From NCBI RefSeq assembly GCF_002795245.1, contig NZ_PGVG01000012.1, forward strand, positions 62,001-126,000: a DNA stretch of 64,000 bases. Direction: 5' to 3'. Of this stretch, positions 1 to 8,400 are shown one piece after another (the first letter of the stretch is position 1; every line of letters starts with the position of its first letter). Below the pieces are notes generated by a model, which saw nothing but the letters and a program-made list of their open reading frames with translations, made no database searches and had not been told where the DNA came from. The translations under genes were made by a program, and so were the position numbers. This DNA comes from Bradyrhizobium forestalis (GTDB taxonomy: Bacteria; Pseudomonadota; Alphaproteobacteria; Rhizobiales; Xanthobacteraceae).

Positions 1-2
1 TC

Positions 3-659
3 GAGGAGCTGCTCGTTCATTGCGAGCTCAAGCCCGGACAATTCATGACGATGCTGGAATTGCAGCAGATCACCGGTTTCGGGCGCACGCCGGTGCATCA
101 CGCCGTCAATCGTCTCTCGGCCGACACGCTCATCATCATCCGGCCCCGTCATGGCCTGCACATCGCCCCGATCGATCTGGCGCGCGAGCGCATGCTGCTG
201 GCCTTGCGCCGTGACATGGAGCGTTTCGTGATCCGTCTCGCGGCCGATCGCGCCAGCCTGTCGCATCGCAATCAGGCGCTTCACATCGAGCGTCTGCTGC
301 GCGAGCGCCGCGCCACCCTAACCCTCGACGAATTCAACAGCCTCGATCGTCGTATCGATGCACTGGTGCTTGAGGCAGCCGGCGAGCCGTTCCTGGTGCA
401 CACGCTGCGGCCGCTGCACACGCTGTATCGGCGCATCGGCTACATCCACCACCGCTTCATGCCGGGGCAGGCGGATCTGTCAGGCACGATCGATCATCAT
501 CTCGCCATTCTCAGTGCCGTCGCCAGCCGCCGCGTCGAGGAGGCCGTGAAGGCGAGCGATGCACTGATCGACTACATGGGCGAGATGTTCACGGGCATGG
601 AGGCGGGGATCGACCCGCGCCTGCTCGATTGCAGCATCGAGCCGCTGCTCGGCACGTAG
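3..659 (+). CDS. GntR-family (FCD-type) transcriptional regulator, 5' end missing
   Basis: The reading frame is open from the first bases of the window, so the true start lies outside. The visible part begins inside the winged helix: EELLVHCELKPGQFMTMLEL, then a recognition-helix-like GFGRTPVHHAVNRLS and the wing sequence PRHGLHIAPI. A helical effector domain of about 150 residues follows, with RRDMERFVIRLAADRAS and later histidines (YIHHRF, DHHLAI). This is the layout of GntR regulators with an FCD ligand domain, which usually bind a carboxylate and a metal. The gene ends 24 nt before an MFS transporter on the same strand, so it probably controls that transporter. The ligand cannot be read from the sequence. 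Confidence 0.85.
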   Translation, partial: EELLVHCELKPGQFMTMLELQQITGFGRTPVHHAVNRLSADTLIIIRPRHGLHIAPIDLARERMLLALRRDMERFVIRLAADRASLSHRNQALHIERLLRERRATLTLDEFNSLDRRIDALVLEAAGEPFLVHTLRPLHTLYRRIGYIHHRFMPGQADLSGTIDHHLAILSAVASRRVEEAVKASDALIDYMGEMFTGMEAGIDPRLLDCSIEPLLGT

Positions 660-683
660 AGAGTTCTGAGGAAAGGAAGAAGA

Positions 684-2048
684 ATGACAACGATGGCGAT
701 GCCACAAACGACCGCGAGCGAAGCCGCGGTCCGCTACCTCATCACCAACTACAGCCCCAAGGGCAACAAGGTCGGCTGGCTGATGATGGCCTCGATCCTG
801 GTCGAGGCCTGGGACCTCTATTCGATCGCCTTCGTGCTGATTTTCATCAAGGAGCAGTACAATCCCGATCCGCTGATGCTCGGCCTTGCCGCGGCGGGCA
901 CGCAAGGCGGCGCCCTGATCGGCGCGCTGCTCGGCGGCTGGCTGTCCGACAAGATCGGGCGCCGGGTCATGTTCCTGGCGACGATGGTGATGTTCATCGT
1001 GCTGGCGCTCGCGCAGGCCTTCGTGCCGAACGTGGCCTGGCTCGTCGTGATCCGCTTCCTGCTCGGCATTCCGCTCGGCTCCGACATCTCGACCGGCTAC
1101 ACCTACATCATGGAATCCATGGCCAAGGGCGAGCGCGAAGTCATGGGCAACCGCTGGCAGTTCATGTTCGCCGTCGGCGAGGTCCTGACCATCGGCGTCA
1201 TCGTGATCTTCCTCCTGGTCGACATGAACCACGAGATGCTGTGGCGCGTGACGCTCGGCCTCGGCGCGGTGCCGGCGCTGATCATCCTCATCATGCGCCA
1301 CGACGTGCCGGAGACGGCGGTGTGGCTGGTGCAGAAGGGGCGCTACCGCGAGGCCAAGCAGGTCGCCCGTGAGATGTTCAACGACAATCTCGACATGCTG
1401 CCGGATCGGGACGTCGAGGTGCCGAAGGTCTCGACCCGCGCGTTCCTCGCCGACCTCAAGAAGGACCCGATCCGCTGGCGCGCGACGGTCTACGGCTGGA
1501 TTGCCTGCTTCATGCAAGCAAGCGAGTTCTCGACCTTCGCGTTCTACCTGCCGGTGCTGTTCGCGATGGTCGGCGTTTCGTCAATTCTCGGCAACAATCT
1601 GGTGACGATGGCGCTGTTTGCCTTCGCGGGGCTGTCGGGCTGGGTCGGACCCTTGCTGACGCCGAAGATCGGTCATCGTGGCATCTCGATCGCCGGCTTC
1701 TCGATCGTGCTGGTATCGCTGCTCGTCGCGGCCCTCGCGCTCTACACCGACAACAAGATGCTGCTGCCGTTTGCCGCCGCCGCGATGCTGTGGGGCCATT
1801 ACTGGGACGCCTCGAACTGCATGACGATCCCGACCATGGTCGCCAAGCCGAAATATCGCGGCACCGCCAGCGGCTTCGCCTACATGTTCGTGAAGCTGCC
1901 GTCGTTCCTGGCGATCTTCCTGTTCCCCTCGCTGTTCGCGGCGATCGGGCAGGCCAACGCCACGCTGTTCGTCGCGATCTTCCCGCTGATCGGATTGCTC
2001 GCGGCGATCTTCATCCTGCCGGAAGTCTACGGTTACGAGAACGACTGA
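684..2048 (+). CDS. MFS transporter, sugar-porter-like
   Basis: This is a 454-residue inner-membrane carrier with about twelve hydrophobic segments. The loop after the second helix reads GGWLSDKIGRRVMF, the classic MFS G-x-x-x-D-x-x-G-R-R signature. The centre has a PETAVWLVQKGRYREA stretch, like the PESPRWL motif of sugar/organic-acid porters. The start is chosen from a purine-rich ribosome site (gaggaaaggaagaag) just before the ATG. It lies 24 nt after the GntR gene and ends in front of a strong hairpin, so the two genes form a small operon. The cargo is probably a small organic acid or sugar; it cannot be specified. Confidence 0.9.
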   Translation: MTTMAMPQTTASEAAVRYLITNYSPKGNKVGWLMMASILVEAWDLYSIAFVLIFIKEQYNPDPLMLGLAAAGTQGGALIGALLGGWLSDKIGRRVMFLATMVMFIVLALAQAFVPNVAWLVVIRFLLGIPLGSDISTGYTYIMESMAKGEREVMGNRWQFMFAVGEVLTIGVIVIFLLVDMNHEMLWRVTLGLGAVPALIILIMRHDVPETAVWLVQKGRYREAKQVAREMFNDNLDMLPDRDVEVPKVSTRAFLADLKKDPIRWRATVYGWIACFMQASEFSTFAFYLPVLFAMVGVSSILGNNLVTMALFAFAGLSGWVGPLLTPKIGHRGISIAGFSIVLVSLLVAALALYTDNKMLLPFAAAAMLWGHYWDASNCMTIPTMVAKPKYRGTASGFAYMFVKLPSFLAIFLFPSLFAAIGQANATLFVAIFPLIGLLAAIFILPEVYGYEND

Positions 2049-2055
2049 CAAATTG

Positions 2056-2085
2056 CCCGGTCGCGGCCTTGGGGCCGCGATCGGG
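2056..2085. terminator. Rho-independent-like hairpin after the MFS gene
   Basis: An inverted repeat of 13-base arms (CCCGGTCGCGGCC at 2056-2068 and GGCCGCGATCGGG at 2073-2085, one G-T pair) surrounds a four-base loop and is followed by CTTCTC. It lies 8 nt after the MFS stop codon and also faces the 3' end of the minus-strand small gene, so it may serve both. There is no long T run. Confidence 0.65.
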
Positions 2086-2094
2086 CTTCTCCCG

Positions 2095-2331
2095 CTACGG
2101 GCTCAGAAAGACGGGATCGATCCCGGTGCCATGGCCGAGCAGACCGATGGCCTGAAGCTGGGCCGTATGCAGGTCGATCTCCACGATGGCGAACAGGGCC
2201 AGCAGCACTGCGACGGAGAAGACGAGCAGGGGATGGGACGTCTCCGCGCGACCTTCGGCGGGCGCAACGAAGCTCTGAATTCCGCGACGCAGAGAGAAGC
2301 TCTGCGGCAGCGACTTTGATCGAATCTGCAT
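2095..2331 (-). CDS. Small single-pass membrane protein, unknown function
   Basis: A 78-residue protein I do not recognise. It has a basic N-terminus (MQIRSKSLPQSFSLRRG) and one clear hydrophobic helix, LLVFSVAVLLALFAIVEIDL, at about residues 35-54. A short polar tail with HTAQLQAIGLLGHG follows. The composition looks coding rather than antisense: nothing real lies on the opposite strand. It sits downstream of the ArsB-like permease on the same strand with a 121-nt gap, so it may or may not share its transcript. Inference: inner-membrane protein. Confidence 0.5.
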   Translation of the reverse strand: MQIRSKSLPQSFSLRRGIQSFVAPAEGRAETSHPLLVFSVAVLLALFAIVEIDLHTAQLQAIGLLGHGTGIDPVFLSP

Positions 2332-2452
2332 GATGACCTTCCTTGCCGCGGCCTATCTGAAGCTCGCGACAAGCGAACTCTAGCCGCGGCCGCACCACCG
2401 GCATTGATGCACCGCAAATAGCTGCCTTTATCTATGCAGGCGCGTTTTGACG

Positions 2453-3724
2453 CTATCTGATGGCAACCGCCAGCGCAGCGATCAAGGCAGGGGGCGTCAC
2501 CAGCAGACCGAGCTTGAGGAACGGCCAGGCACCGACATCGATCTTCTCGCGCCGGAGCGCGACCAGCCAAAGGATGGTGGCGAGCGATCCGGTCACCGAC
2601 AGATTGGAGCCGAGATCGACGCCGATCAGGATGGCGCTGACGACCGTTGCGGGCAGATGATCGTTGGCCGCGACGGAGCCGGCGACGAGGCCGACCGGAA
2701 GATTGTTGGCGATGTTGTCGGCGAGCGCGGTGGCGATGCCGACGCTCCAGGCGGCCTGGGACACCGATTGCGAGACCGCCTGGTGCAGCAGCGCGCTGAG
2801 CTGTGCAATCACGCCGGTCTTCACCAGCGTTTCCACCATGACGAAGAGCCCGCCGACCAGCGGCAGCACGCTCCAGGAGACACCGTGCAGCACGGGCAAA
2901 GGCGATTGCCGGTTGATCAGCAGCACGAGCGCGGCCGTCGCCACACCGCAGATGAACGTCGGCAGACCCAATTGCAGGTCGAGGGCCGAGGCCCAGATCA
3001 GCACGATGCCGATGGCGCCGATGCCATAGGCCGTCAACAGGCCACCGCGGCTGAGTTTGGGATGAGGCACCCGCGTTTCGATGGTTTCGTCCTTCAGCTC
3101 GCGACGCAAAGCGAGGCGCAGGGCGATATAGGTGAGACCAATCGAGGCGAGCGACGGCAGAGCGAACTGGCGCAGCCAGGTCCCCAGATGCGGCATGTTC
3201 TTGCCGAACACGACGAGGTTGGCCGGATTGGAGATCGGCAGCACGAAGCTTGCGGCATTGGCAATGAAGGCACAGACGAAGAGGTAGGGGAGCGGCTTGG
3301 CGCCGGCCGCGCGCGTCGCGGCGTAGACCGCGGGCGTCAACACGATCGCGGTTGCGTCGTTCGAGAGCAGCACCGTCACCAATGTCCCGACCAGATAGAT
3401 CAGCAGGAACAGCCGCTGCGGCGAGCCGCGTGCATGCTCGACCGCGAAAGCGGCCAGATAATCGAACAGGCCTTCGAGCCGCGCCAGCTCGGCGATCAGC
3501 ATCATGCCGATCAGAAAGAGATAGACATCGATGCCTTTCTCGATGCCTGTCAGTGCATCTTGCCACGGCAGCAAACCGAGCAGCACCAGCGTTGCTGCGC
3601 CGATCACGGCCCAGATCGCCTCCGGCATGCGAAACGGGCGGATGATGACGCCTGCGGTCGCGGCGACGATGATGCTCCAGGCCCAGATGGCGTCAGACGG
3701 CGGGGGCGGCAAGTCGATCTCCAA
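2453..3724 (-). CDS. ArsB/SLC13-type anion permease
   Basis: This 423-residue polytopic protein has eleven or so hydrophobic segments and the features of the ion-transporter superfamily that includes ArsB and citrate/anion permeases. Examples are the re-entrant, asparagine-containing segments VTVLLSNDATAIVLTPAVYA and ASFVLPISNPANLVVFG in the first half and DNIANNLPVGLV and DLGSNLSVTGSLA in the second. That internal repeat is typical of the two-fold symmetric transporters of this group. No arsR, arsC or other arsenic gene is adjacent, so arsenite export is only one possibility; a general anion or organic acid permease is equally compatible. Confidence 0.85.
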   Translation of the reverse strand: MEIDLPPPPSDAIWAWSIIVAATAGVIIRPFRMPEAIWAVIGAATLVLLGLLPWQDALTGIEKGIDVYLFLIGMMLIAELARLEGLFDYLAAFAVEHARGSPQRLFLLIYLVGTLVTVLLSNDATAIVLTPAVYAATRAAGAKPLPYLFVCAFIANAASFVLPISNPANLVVFGKNMPHLGTWLRQFALPSLASIGLTYIALRLALRRELKDETIETRVPHPKLSRGGLLTAYGIGAIGIVLIWASALDLQLGLPTFICGVATAALVLLINRQSPLPVLHGVSWSVLPLVGGLFVMVETLVKTGVIAQLSALLHQAVSQSVSQAAWSVGIATALADNIANNLPVGLVAGSVAANDHLPATVVSAILIGVDLGSNLSVTGSLATILWLVALRREKIDVGAWPFLKLGLLVTPPALIAALAVAIR

Positions 3725-3766
3725 ATTCCGTCCCTGACTACCGCGTGCCGGATAGATCCGCCAGCC

Positions 3767-4207
3767 TCAAAACTTGATTGCCAGCAATACCGCGCCCGCG
3801 CTGATCATGGCGATGCCGATCCAGCCCTGCGCCGTCGGCCGCTCGCCGAGGAACGCGAAAGCGAACAGGGCGACCAGCACGACGCTGAGCTTGTCGATCG
3901 GGGCGACCAGCGTCGCGGGGCCGAGTTTCAGTGCGCGGAAATAGCAGAGCCAGGATGCGCCGGTTGCCAGTCCTGACAACACCAGGAACACCCAGGTCTT
4001 TGGCGAGACCGCAGTGGGCACGACGAATTGTCCGGTGAAGAACAGCAGCACCGCAAAGGCGAGCAGCACCACGATGGTGCGGATGAAGGTGGCGAGGTCC
4101 GGATTGATGTTCTCGACGCCGACCTTGGCGAAGATCGCGGTCAGCGCCGCAAAGCAGGCAGAGAGCAGCGCCCAGGTCTGCCAGGCGGAGAGGAGGGCGG
4201 GTTTCAT
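3767..4207 (-). CDS. EamA/DMT-type small transporter
   Basis: A 146-residue membrane protein with five hydrophobic segments, the size of a single EamA half (the full DMT transporters carry two). It contains YFRALKLGPATLVAPIDKLS followed by FAFLGERPTAQGWIGIAMI, the characteristic EamA end with a conserved Pro-Ile-Asp/Ser-Lys segment and GERP motif. The start is set at the ATG preceding KPALLSAW, because upstream codons fall in a dyad repeat and encode a basic non-membrane stretch. Such half-length proteins are expected to work as dimers. The substrate is unknown. Confidence 0.85.
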   Translation of the reverse strand: MKPALLSAWQTWALLSACFAALTAIFAKVGVENINPDLATFIRTIVVLLAFAVLLFFTGQFVVPTAVSPKTWVFLVLSGLATGASWLCYFRALKLGPATLVAPIDKLSVVLVALFAFAFLGERPTAQGWIGIAMISAGAVLLAIKF

Positions 4208-4260
4208 GGGTGTGTTGCCTTCATGTGGTCGTATCCCGTGTCGCAGTCCAACACTCCGTC

Positions 4261-4414
4261 GTCGTCCCGGACAAGCGCAAGCGCAGATCCGGGAGCCATA
4301 ACCACAGGATGGAGTTTGGCGAGGGCTCACAATGACCGGCTCGCGCTACGATTTCTCCCTGGGAGTATGGGTCCCGGATCGGCGCGCGCTTTGGGCGCGC
4401 TTGTCCGGGACGAC
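4261..4414. repeat. Palindromic intergenic repeat element (154 bp)
   Basis: Outer arms GTCGTCCCGGACAAGCGC (4261-4278) and its exact reverse complement (4397-4414) bracket inner arms gatccgggagccata (4286-4300) and tatgggtcccggatc (4366-4380), 14 of 15 paired. The element lies between two minus-strand genes (EamA and a histidine kinase). It has the form of the dispersed REP/RPE-like elements common in Bradyrhizobium intergenic DNA. Confidence 0.75.
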
Positions 4415-4434
4415 AGGGTGCATTTGGCTGAAAC

Positions 4435-6900
4435 TCACCTTGCCACCGGCAGCTTCTCCGTGATTGCCTTACGCAGGATGCGCGAGAGCGATTCCACCGA
4501 ATACGGCTTCTGGATCAGCTCGAAGCCGCGATGGGCGCTTTCGGCGAGCACGTTGCTGTAGCCAGAGGTGAGCACCACGGGCAGGCCCGGATAGCGCTCG
4601 CGGATGATGCCGGCAAGCTCGACGCCGTTCATGCCGGGCATGATGACGTCGGAGAAGACGAGGTCGACGGCAAATTCATTCTCGCTGAGGATCGCGAGCG
4701 CCGCATTGGCGTCGGCGACGCGGCGGACGACATAGCCAAGATCTTCCAGAAGCTCGGTCGAGAACTGGCCGACATCGTCATTGTCCTCGACCACGAGCAC
4801 GCGGTAGCCGCGCCCGGTGGTCGCAGCCTCGCTGGTCAGCGCCGCCGCGTCCCTCTCGGTGGCGGGGCTTTGGGCCTGCGGCAGGTAGATGGTGAAGGTC
4901 GCGCCTTCGCCCTGCGTGCTCGTCACCGCGATGTCGCCCTCGGACTGCTTTGCGAAGCCGAACGCCTGGCTGAGGCCGAGGCCGGTGCCTTTGCCGACTT
5001 CCTTGGTGGTGAAGAACGGTTCGAAAATGGACTCCAGATGTTCCTGCGCGATGCCGCTGCCGGTATCCGCGACCGAGATCGCGATGTAGTCGCCGCCGCG
5101 CGCCGATTGCGCGCGCAGGCCCGGGATGCCCTGCACCTTGCGCACGGCAATGGTGAGGCGGCCTTCGTCCTCCATGGCGTCGCGGGCGTTGATGGCGAGG
5201 TTGATCAGGGCGGTCTCGAACTGTGCGACGTCGGCGACAGTGAAGCAATCGGCGTCCTGAATCTCCACGGCGATCTCGATGCGGCCGCCGACCAGCGGCC
5301 GGATCAGCTGCGCCACGCCCTCGACCTGGCGGCCGACATTGAAGATCTGCGGCTTCAGCGGCTGCCGGCGGGCGAAGGCCAGAAGCTGCGCGGTCAGTTT
5401 CGAGGCGCGCTCGACGGTGTCGGAGATGGCGTCGACATAGCGGCGGCGGCGCTCTTCCGATAACTCGCGCCGGCGCAGGAAGTCCGTGGCCGAGCGGATG
5501 ATGGTGAGGAGGTTGTTGAAGTCGTGGGCGACGCCGCCGGTGAGCTGGCCGATCGCCTCCATCTTCTGCGACTGGCGCAGCGCCTCTTCGCCGAGACGGC
5601 GCTCGGTGATGTCGACGGCTTCGGGCACGGCGCCGGTGATGTTGCCGTAGCGGTCGAGCACGGGGCGCATGCCGAAGTCGAAATCCCGTTCGCCGATGGG
5701 AAGACGCAGCCGCATCTCAAGCCGCACCGCTTCGCCCTTCAGCACGGTGTCGAAGGCTTCGCGTACGGCAGCGCTCATACGTTCCGTGCCGGTGAACCAG
5801 GGCGTTTCCCAGAACGGCTTGCCGACCACGTCCTTAGAGCTCGCCTTGATGCCGTCGAGCGCGGTCTTGTTGGCGTAGAGCAGCTCGCCCTTGAGATTGA
5901 CCAGGCCTTGATACTGGTTGCTGGTCTCCAGGATCGCGCGCAACCGGGCCTCGTTGGATTCGAGCTCGGCGGTGCGCTGGGCGATACGTTCTTCCAGCGT
6001 CTCATTGATCTGCCGGAGCTCGATCTCGGCCTGCTTGGCGACGGTGATGTCGTGGGCGACACCGATGAAGCCGATATGCTTGCCGGTCGGGTCCCAGCGC
6101 GGCTGCGATTCCGAGCGCAGCCAGCGCCATTCGCCGCTGGCGTTCCTGTAGCGCGCTTCCAGCACGAACGGCTTCAGCGACGCCTCACCCTGGACGGATT
6201 GTTGCAGCACGTGCGGCAGGTCGTCCGGATGCAGCACCTTGCGCCAATCGAAATCGATGGCCTGGTCGTAGGGCAGGCCGACGAAGTCGACATAGGCCTT
6301 GTTGGCGAAGGAGCGCTTGCGGTCGAGCTTGGTGACCCAGATCGGCACCGGCGCGCTGTCGGCGATCAGCCGGAAGCGCTCCTCGCTTTCGCGCAGCGTC
6401 TCCCGCGCCAACGCCTGGTCGGTGATGTCGATATGGGCGCCGACGAGGCGGATGGCGCGGCCGTCCTTGTCGCGCTCGATCTTGGCGACGACCCGGATCC
6501 AGCGGGTCTCGCCGTCGCTCGGACGGATGATGCGGTATTCGGCGGTGTAATCCTCGCTCGTCCCGGAAAGCGCCTCGAAGAAGTGTTTCACCGCCGCGTC
6601 GCGGTCGTCAGGATGGATACGGTTGACCCAGTCCTCGTGCGTCTCGTCCGCGGCCTCCGGGGGCAGGCCATGGATCATCAGATATTCGGGCGAACGGCGG
6701 GTCTTGAACCCCTCGCGGGAAACGACCTCGACGCCGCCGACCTTGCCGATGCGCTGGATGCGCGCGAGCTCGGCCTCGCGCTCCTGCAGCGCGCGATAGG
6801 CATTGTCGCGCTCGCGCGCGACGTCTTCGAGGTGCTGGCGCAGCCTTTCGGCGGCGATGGTCTCGGGCAAGGGATCGTTCAAGGCGTCGGCCGTTGTCAT
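4435..6900 (-). CDS. PAS-containing hybrid sensor histidine kinase with C-terminal receiver
   Basis: An 821-residue cytoplasmic sensor kinase with no membrane segment. In order it has: a short coiled coil (about 15-55); a PAS/PAC domain with IHPDDRD (about 50-165); a second PAS/PAC with LHPDDLPHV and GVAHDITVAK (about 170-295); a third PAS ending in EAVDITERRL (about 320-440); a HisKA helix with GGVAHDFNNLL, whose His is the autophosphorylation site; a HATPase with INARDAMED and DTGSGI; and a receiver with VVEDNDD, phospho-acceptor Asp in FSDVIMPGMNG and Lys in IQKPYS. The start is the first ATG; an upstream in-frame TTG (6924) would add eight residues. No output regulator is adjacent, so the partner is unknown. 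Confidence 0.88.
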   Translation of the reverse strand: MTTADALNDPLPETIAAERLRQHLEDVARERDNAYRALQEREAELARIQRIGKVGGVEVVSREGFKTRRSPEYLMIHGLPPEAADETHEDWVNRIHPDDRDAAVKHFFEALSGTSEDYTAEYRIIRPSDGETRWIRVVAKIERDKDGRAIRLVGAHIDITDQALARETLRESEERFRLIADSAPVPIWVTKLDRKRSFANKAYVDFVGLPYDQAIDFDWRKVLHPDDLPHVLQQSVQGEASLKPFVLEARYRNASGEWRWLRSESQPRWDPTGKHIGFIGVAHDITVAKQAEIELRQINETLEERIAQRTAELESNEARLRAILETSNQYQGLVNLKGELLYANKTALDGIKASSKDVVGKPFWETPWFTGTERMSAAVREAFDTVLKGEAVRLEMRLRLPIGERDFDFGMRPVLDRYGNITGAVPEAVDITERRLGEEALRQSQKMEAIGQLTGGVAHDFNNLLTIIRSATDFLRRRELSEERRRRYVDAISDTVERASKLTAQLLAFARRQPLKPQIFNVGRQVEGVAQLIRPLVGGRIEIAVEIQDADCFTVADVAQFETALINLAINARDAMEDEGRLTIAVRKVQGIPGLRAQSARGGDYIAISVADTGSGIAQEHLESIFEPFFTTKEVGKGTGLGLSQAFGFAKQSEGDIAVTSTQGEGATFTIYLPQAQSPATERDAAALTSEAATTGRGYRVLVVEDNDDVGQFSTELLEDLGYVVRRVADANAALAILSENEFAVDLVFSDVIMPGMNGVELAGIIRERYPGLPVVLTSGYSNVLAESAHRGFELIQKPYSVESLSRILRKAITEKLPVAR

Positions 6901-7133
6901 GCGGGTGCGCACGTGCCGGACCAATATTCACACAGACGGAGCGTGATGGCCATTGCCTAGAGGAGATAGACTGTTTGGAAGGACCCGCGGCCAGCCGGAA
7001 CGCGGGAAAGTGCGGTCAAGCAACGCCCGGTCTGGCAATTTGTTCCTGATACTGGAACGATGCGGCCGCGGACGCGTCTTCGCGAGGCGCCACAACTCTC
7101 ATTCATGGGACGCGCTTTCGGAGAGGCCAAATC

Positions 7134-8237
7134 TTGAAGCTCTTTGTCTGTCAGTCCTGTGGCAACGTCCTCTATTTCGAGAACCGCACCTGCGAGCGTT
7201 GCGGTCACCGCGTCGCCTTCCTCCCGGAGAAGGAGACGATGTCGGCGCTCGAGCCCGCGGGTGGGGCTCAAGGCGGGGCCTGGACGACCCTGGCCGACGC
7301 GGGCAGGGGACGCATGCTGTGCCGCAATGCCGAGTACGATGCCTGCAACTGGCTGACGGACACCGGCGACAGCAGCGGCTATTGCCGCGCCTGCCGCCAC
7401 AACGGCATGGTGCCGGACCTGTCGGACCCCGCGCAGCTCGCCGGCTGGCGCGAGCTGGAGGTGGCGAAACACCGGCTGTTCTATTCCCTGATCCGCTGGA
7501 AGCTGCCGCTGCAGAACCGTCAGGACAATGCCGAGCATGGCCTGATCTTCAATTTCCTCGCCGACGATCCACACAGCGGCGAGAAGGTCATGACCGGCCA
7601 TGACAACGGCCTGATCACGATCGCGCTGACCGAGGCCGACGACATCGAGCGCGAGCGGCGCCGGCTGGAGATGGGCGAGCCTTACCGGACGCTGCTCGGG
7701 CATTTCCGCCACGAGGTCGGCCACTATTTCTGGGACGTGCTGGTGCGCGACGGCGGCAAGCTCGACCAGTGCCGCGCCGCGTTCGGCGACGATGCGGCCG
7801 ATTACGGTCAGGCTTTGCAGCGCCACTATGCCGAAGGTCCGCCGCCGGACTGGCAGCAGAGCTACGTCTCGGCCTATGCCACGATGCATCCCTGGGAAGA
7901 CTTCGCCGAAACCTGGGCGCACTATCTCCACATCGTCGACACCCTGGAGATGGCCTCCGAGTTCGGCATGGAGGTGCGCCCCAAGGTCGACCGCGACGGG
8001 GAGTTGACGGCGCGCATCCGTTTCAACCCCTACGAGGCAAGGGACGTCCAGGCGCTCGTCGACGCATGGCTGCCCTTCACCTTCGCCATGAACAGCGTCA
8101 ACCGGGCCATGGGCCTGCGCGATCTCTATCCCTTCATCCTGTCGCCCGCGGTGGTCGGCAAGCTCGGCTTCATTCACGGCGTGGTCCGGGACGCGGCCAA
8201 GGCCGGTAAGCCACGGGAAGCTGCACGGCTTCCCTAG
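7134..8237 (+). CDS. Zinc-ribbon and HExxH putative metallopeptidase (COG4307-like)
   Basis: This 367-residue protein starts with a zinc ribbon (CQSCG, then CERCGHR) and has a second Cys pair (CRACRHNG) near residue 88. The central part carries HFRHEVGHYFWDVL, an HExxH-type zinc site, followed by EDFAETWAHYLHI, which supplies a probable third ligand. This pattern belongs to a family annotated as putative zinc-binding metallopeptidases. The start is a TTG: a GGAGAGG ribosome site lies about 8 nt upstream, and the first Cys pair would be lost with any later ATG. It is alone on its strand; its substrate is unknown. Confidence 0.85.
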   Translation: MKLFVCQSCGNVLYFENRTCERCGHRVAFLPEKETMSALEPAGGAQGGAWTTLADAGRGRMLCRNAEYDACNWLTDTGDSSGYCRACRHNGMVPDLSDPAQLAGWRELEVAKHRLFYSLIRWKLPLQNRQDNAEHGLIFNFLADDPHSGEKVMTGHDNGLITIALTEADDIERERRRLEMGEPYRTLLGHFRHEVGHYFWDVLVRDGGKLDQCRAAFGDDAADYGQALQRHYAEGPPPDWQQSYVSAYATMHPWEDFAETWAHYLHIVDTLEMASEFGMEVRPKVDRDGELTARIRFNPYEARDVQALVDAWLPFTFAMNSVNRAMGLRDLYPFILSPAVVGKLGFIHGVVRDAAKAGKPREAARLP

Positions 8238-8400
8238 GGCTCGCCGCGCCCATTTCGGTCTTGCGCTGGTACGCCAGAAGCCCCGGATTTAGACCGTTGC
8301 CTCCGGCTCATTTTGCTGTACCACGGGAGCCACACGGCCCCTCCCATAGGCCTCAACGGCCAGGGAAGGGTCCCGCCCAAGGTCGAGACTCAAGAAAAGC

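Noticed and set aside
480..1517. Long minus-strand open frame (345 codons) opposite the GntR and MFS genes
   Set aside because: Arg/His/Asp-rich composition typical of the antisense of high-GC coding DNA; the plus-strand genes have clear domains.
8215..8234. GGGAAGC/GCTTCCC hairpin as terminator of the metallopeptidase gene
   Set aside because: It lies inside the last codons and has no T run; too weak to list as a terminator.
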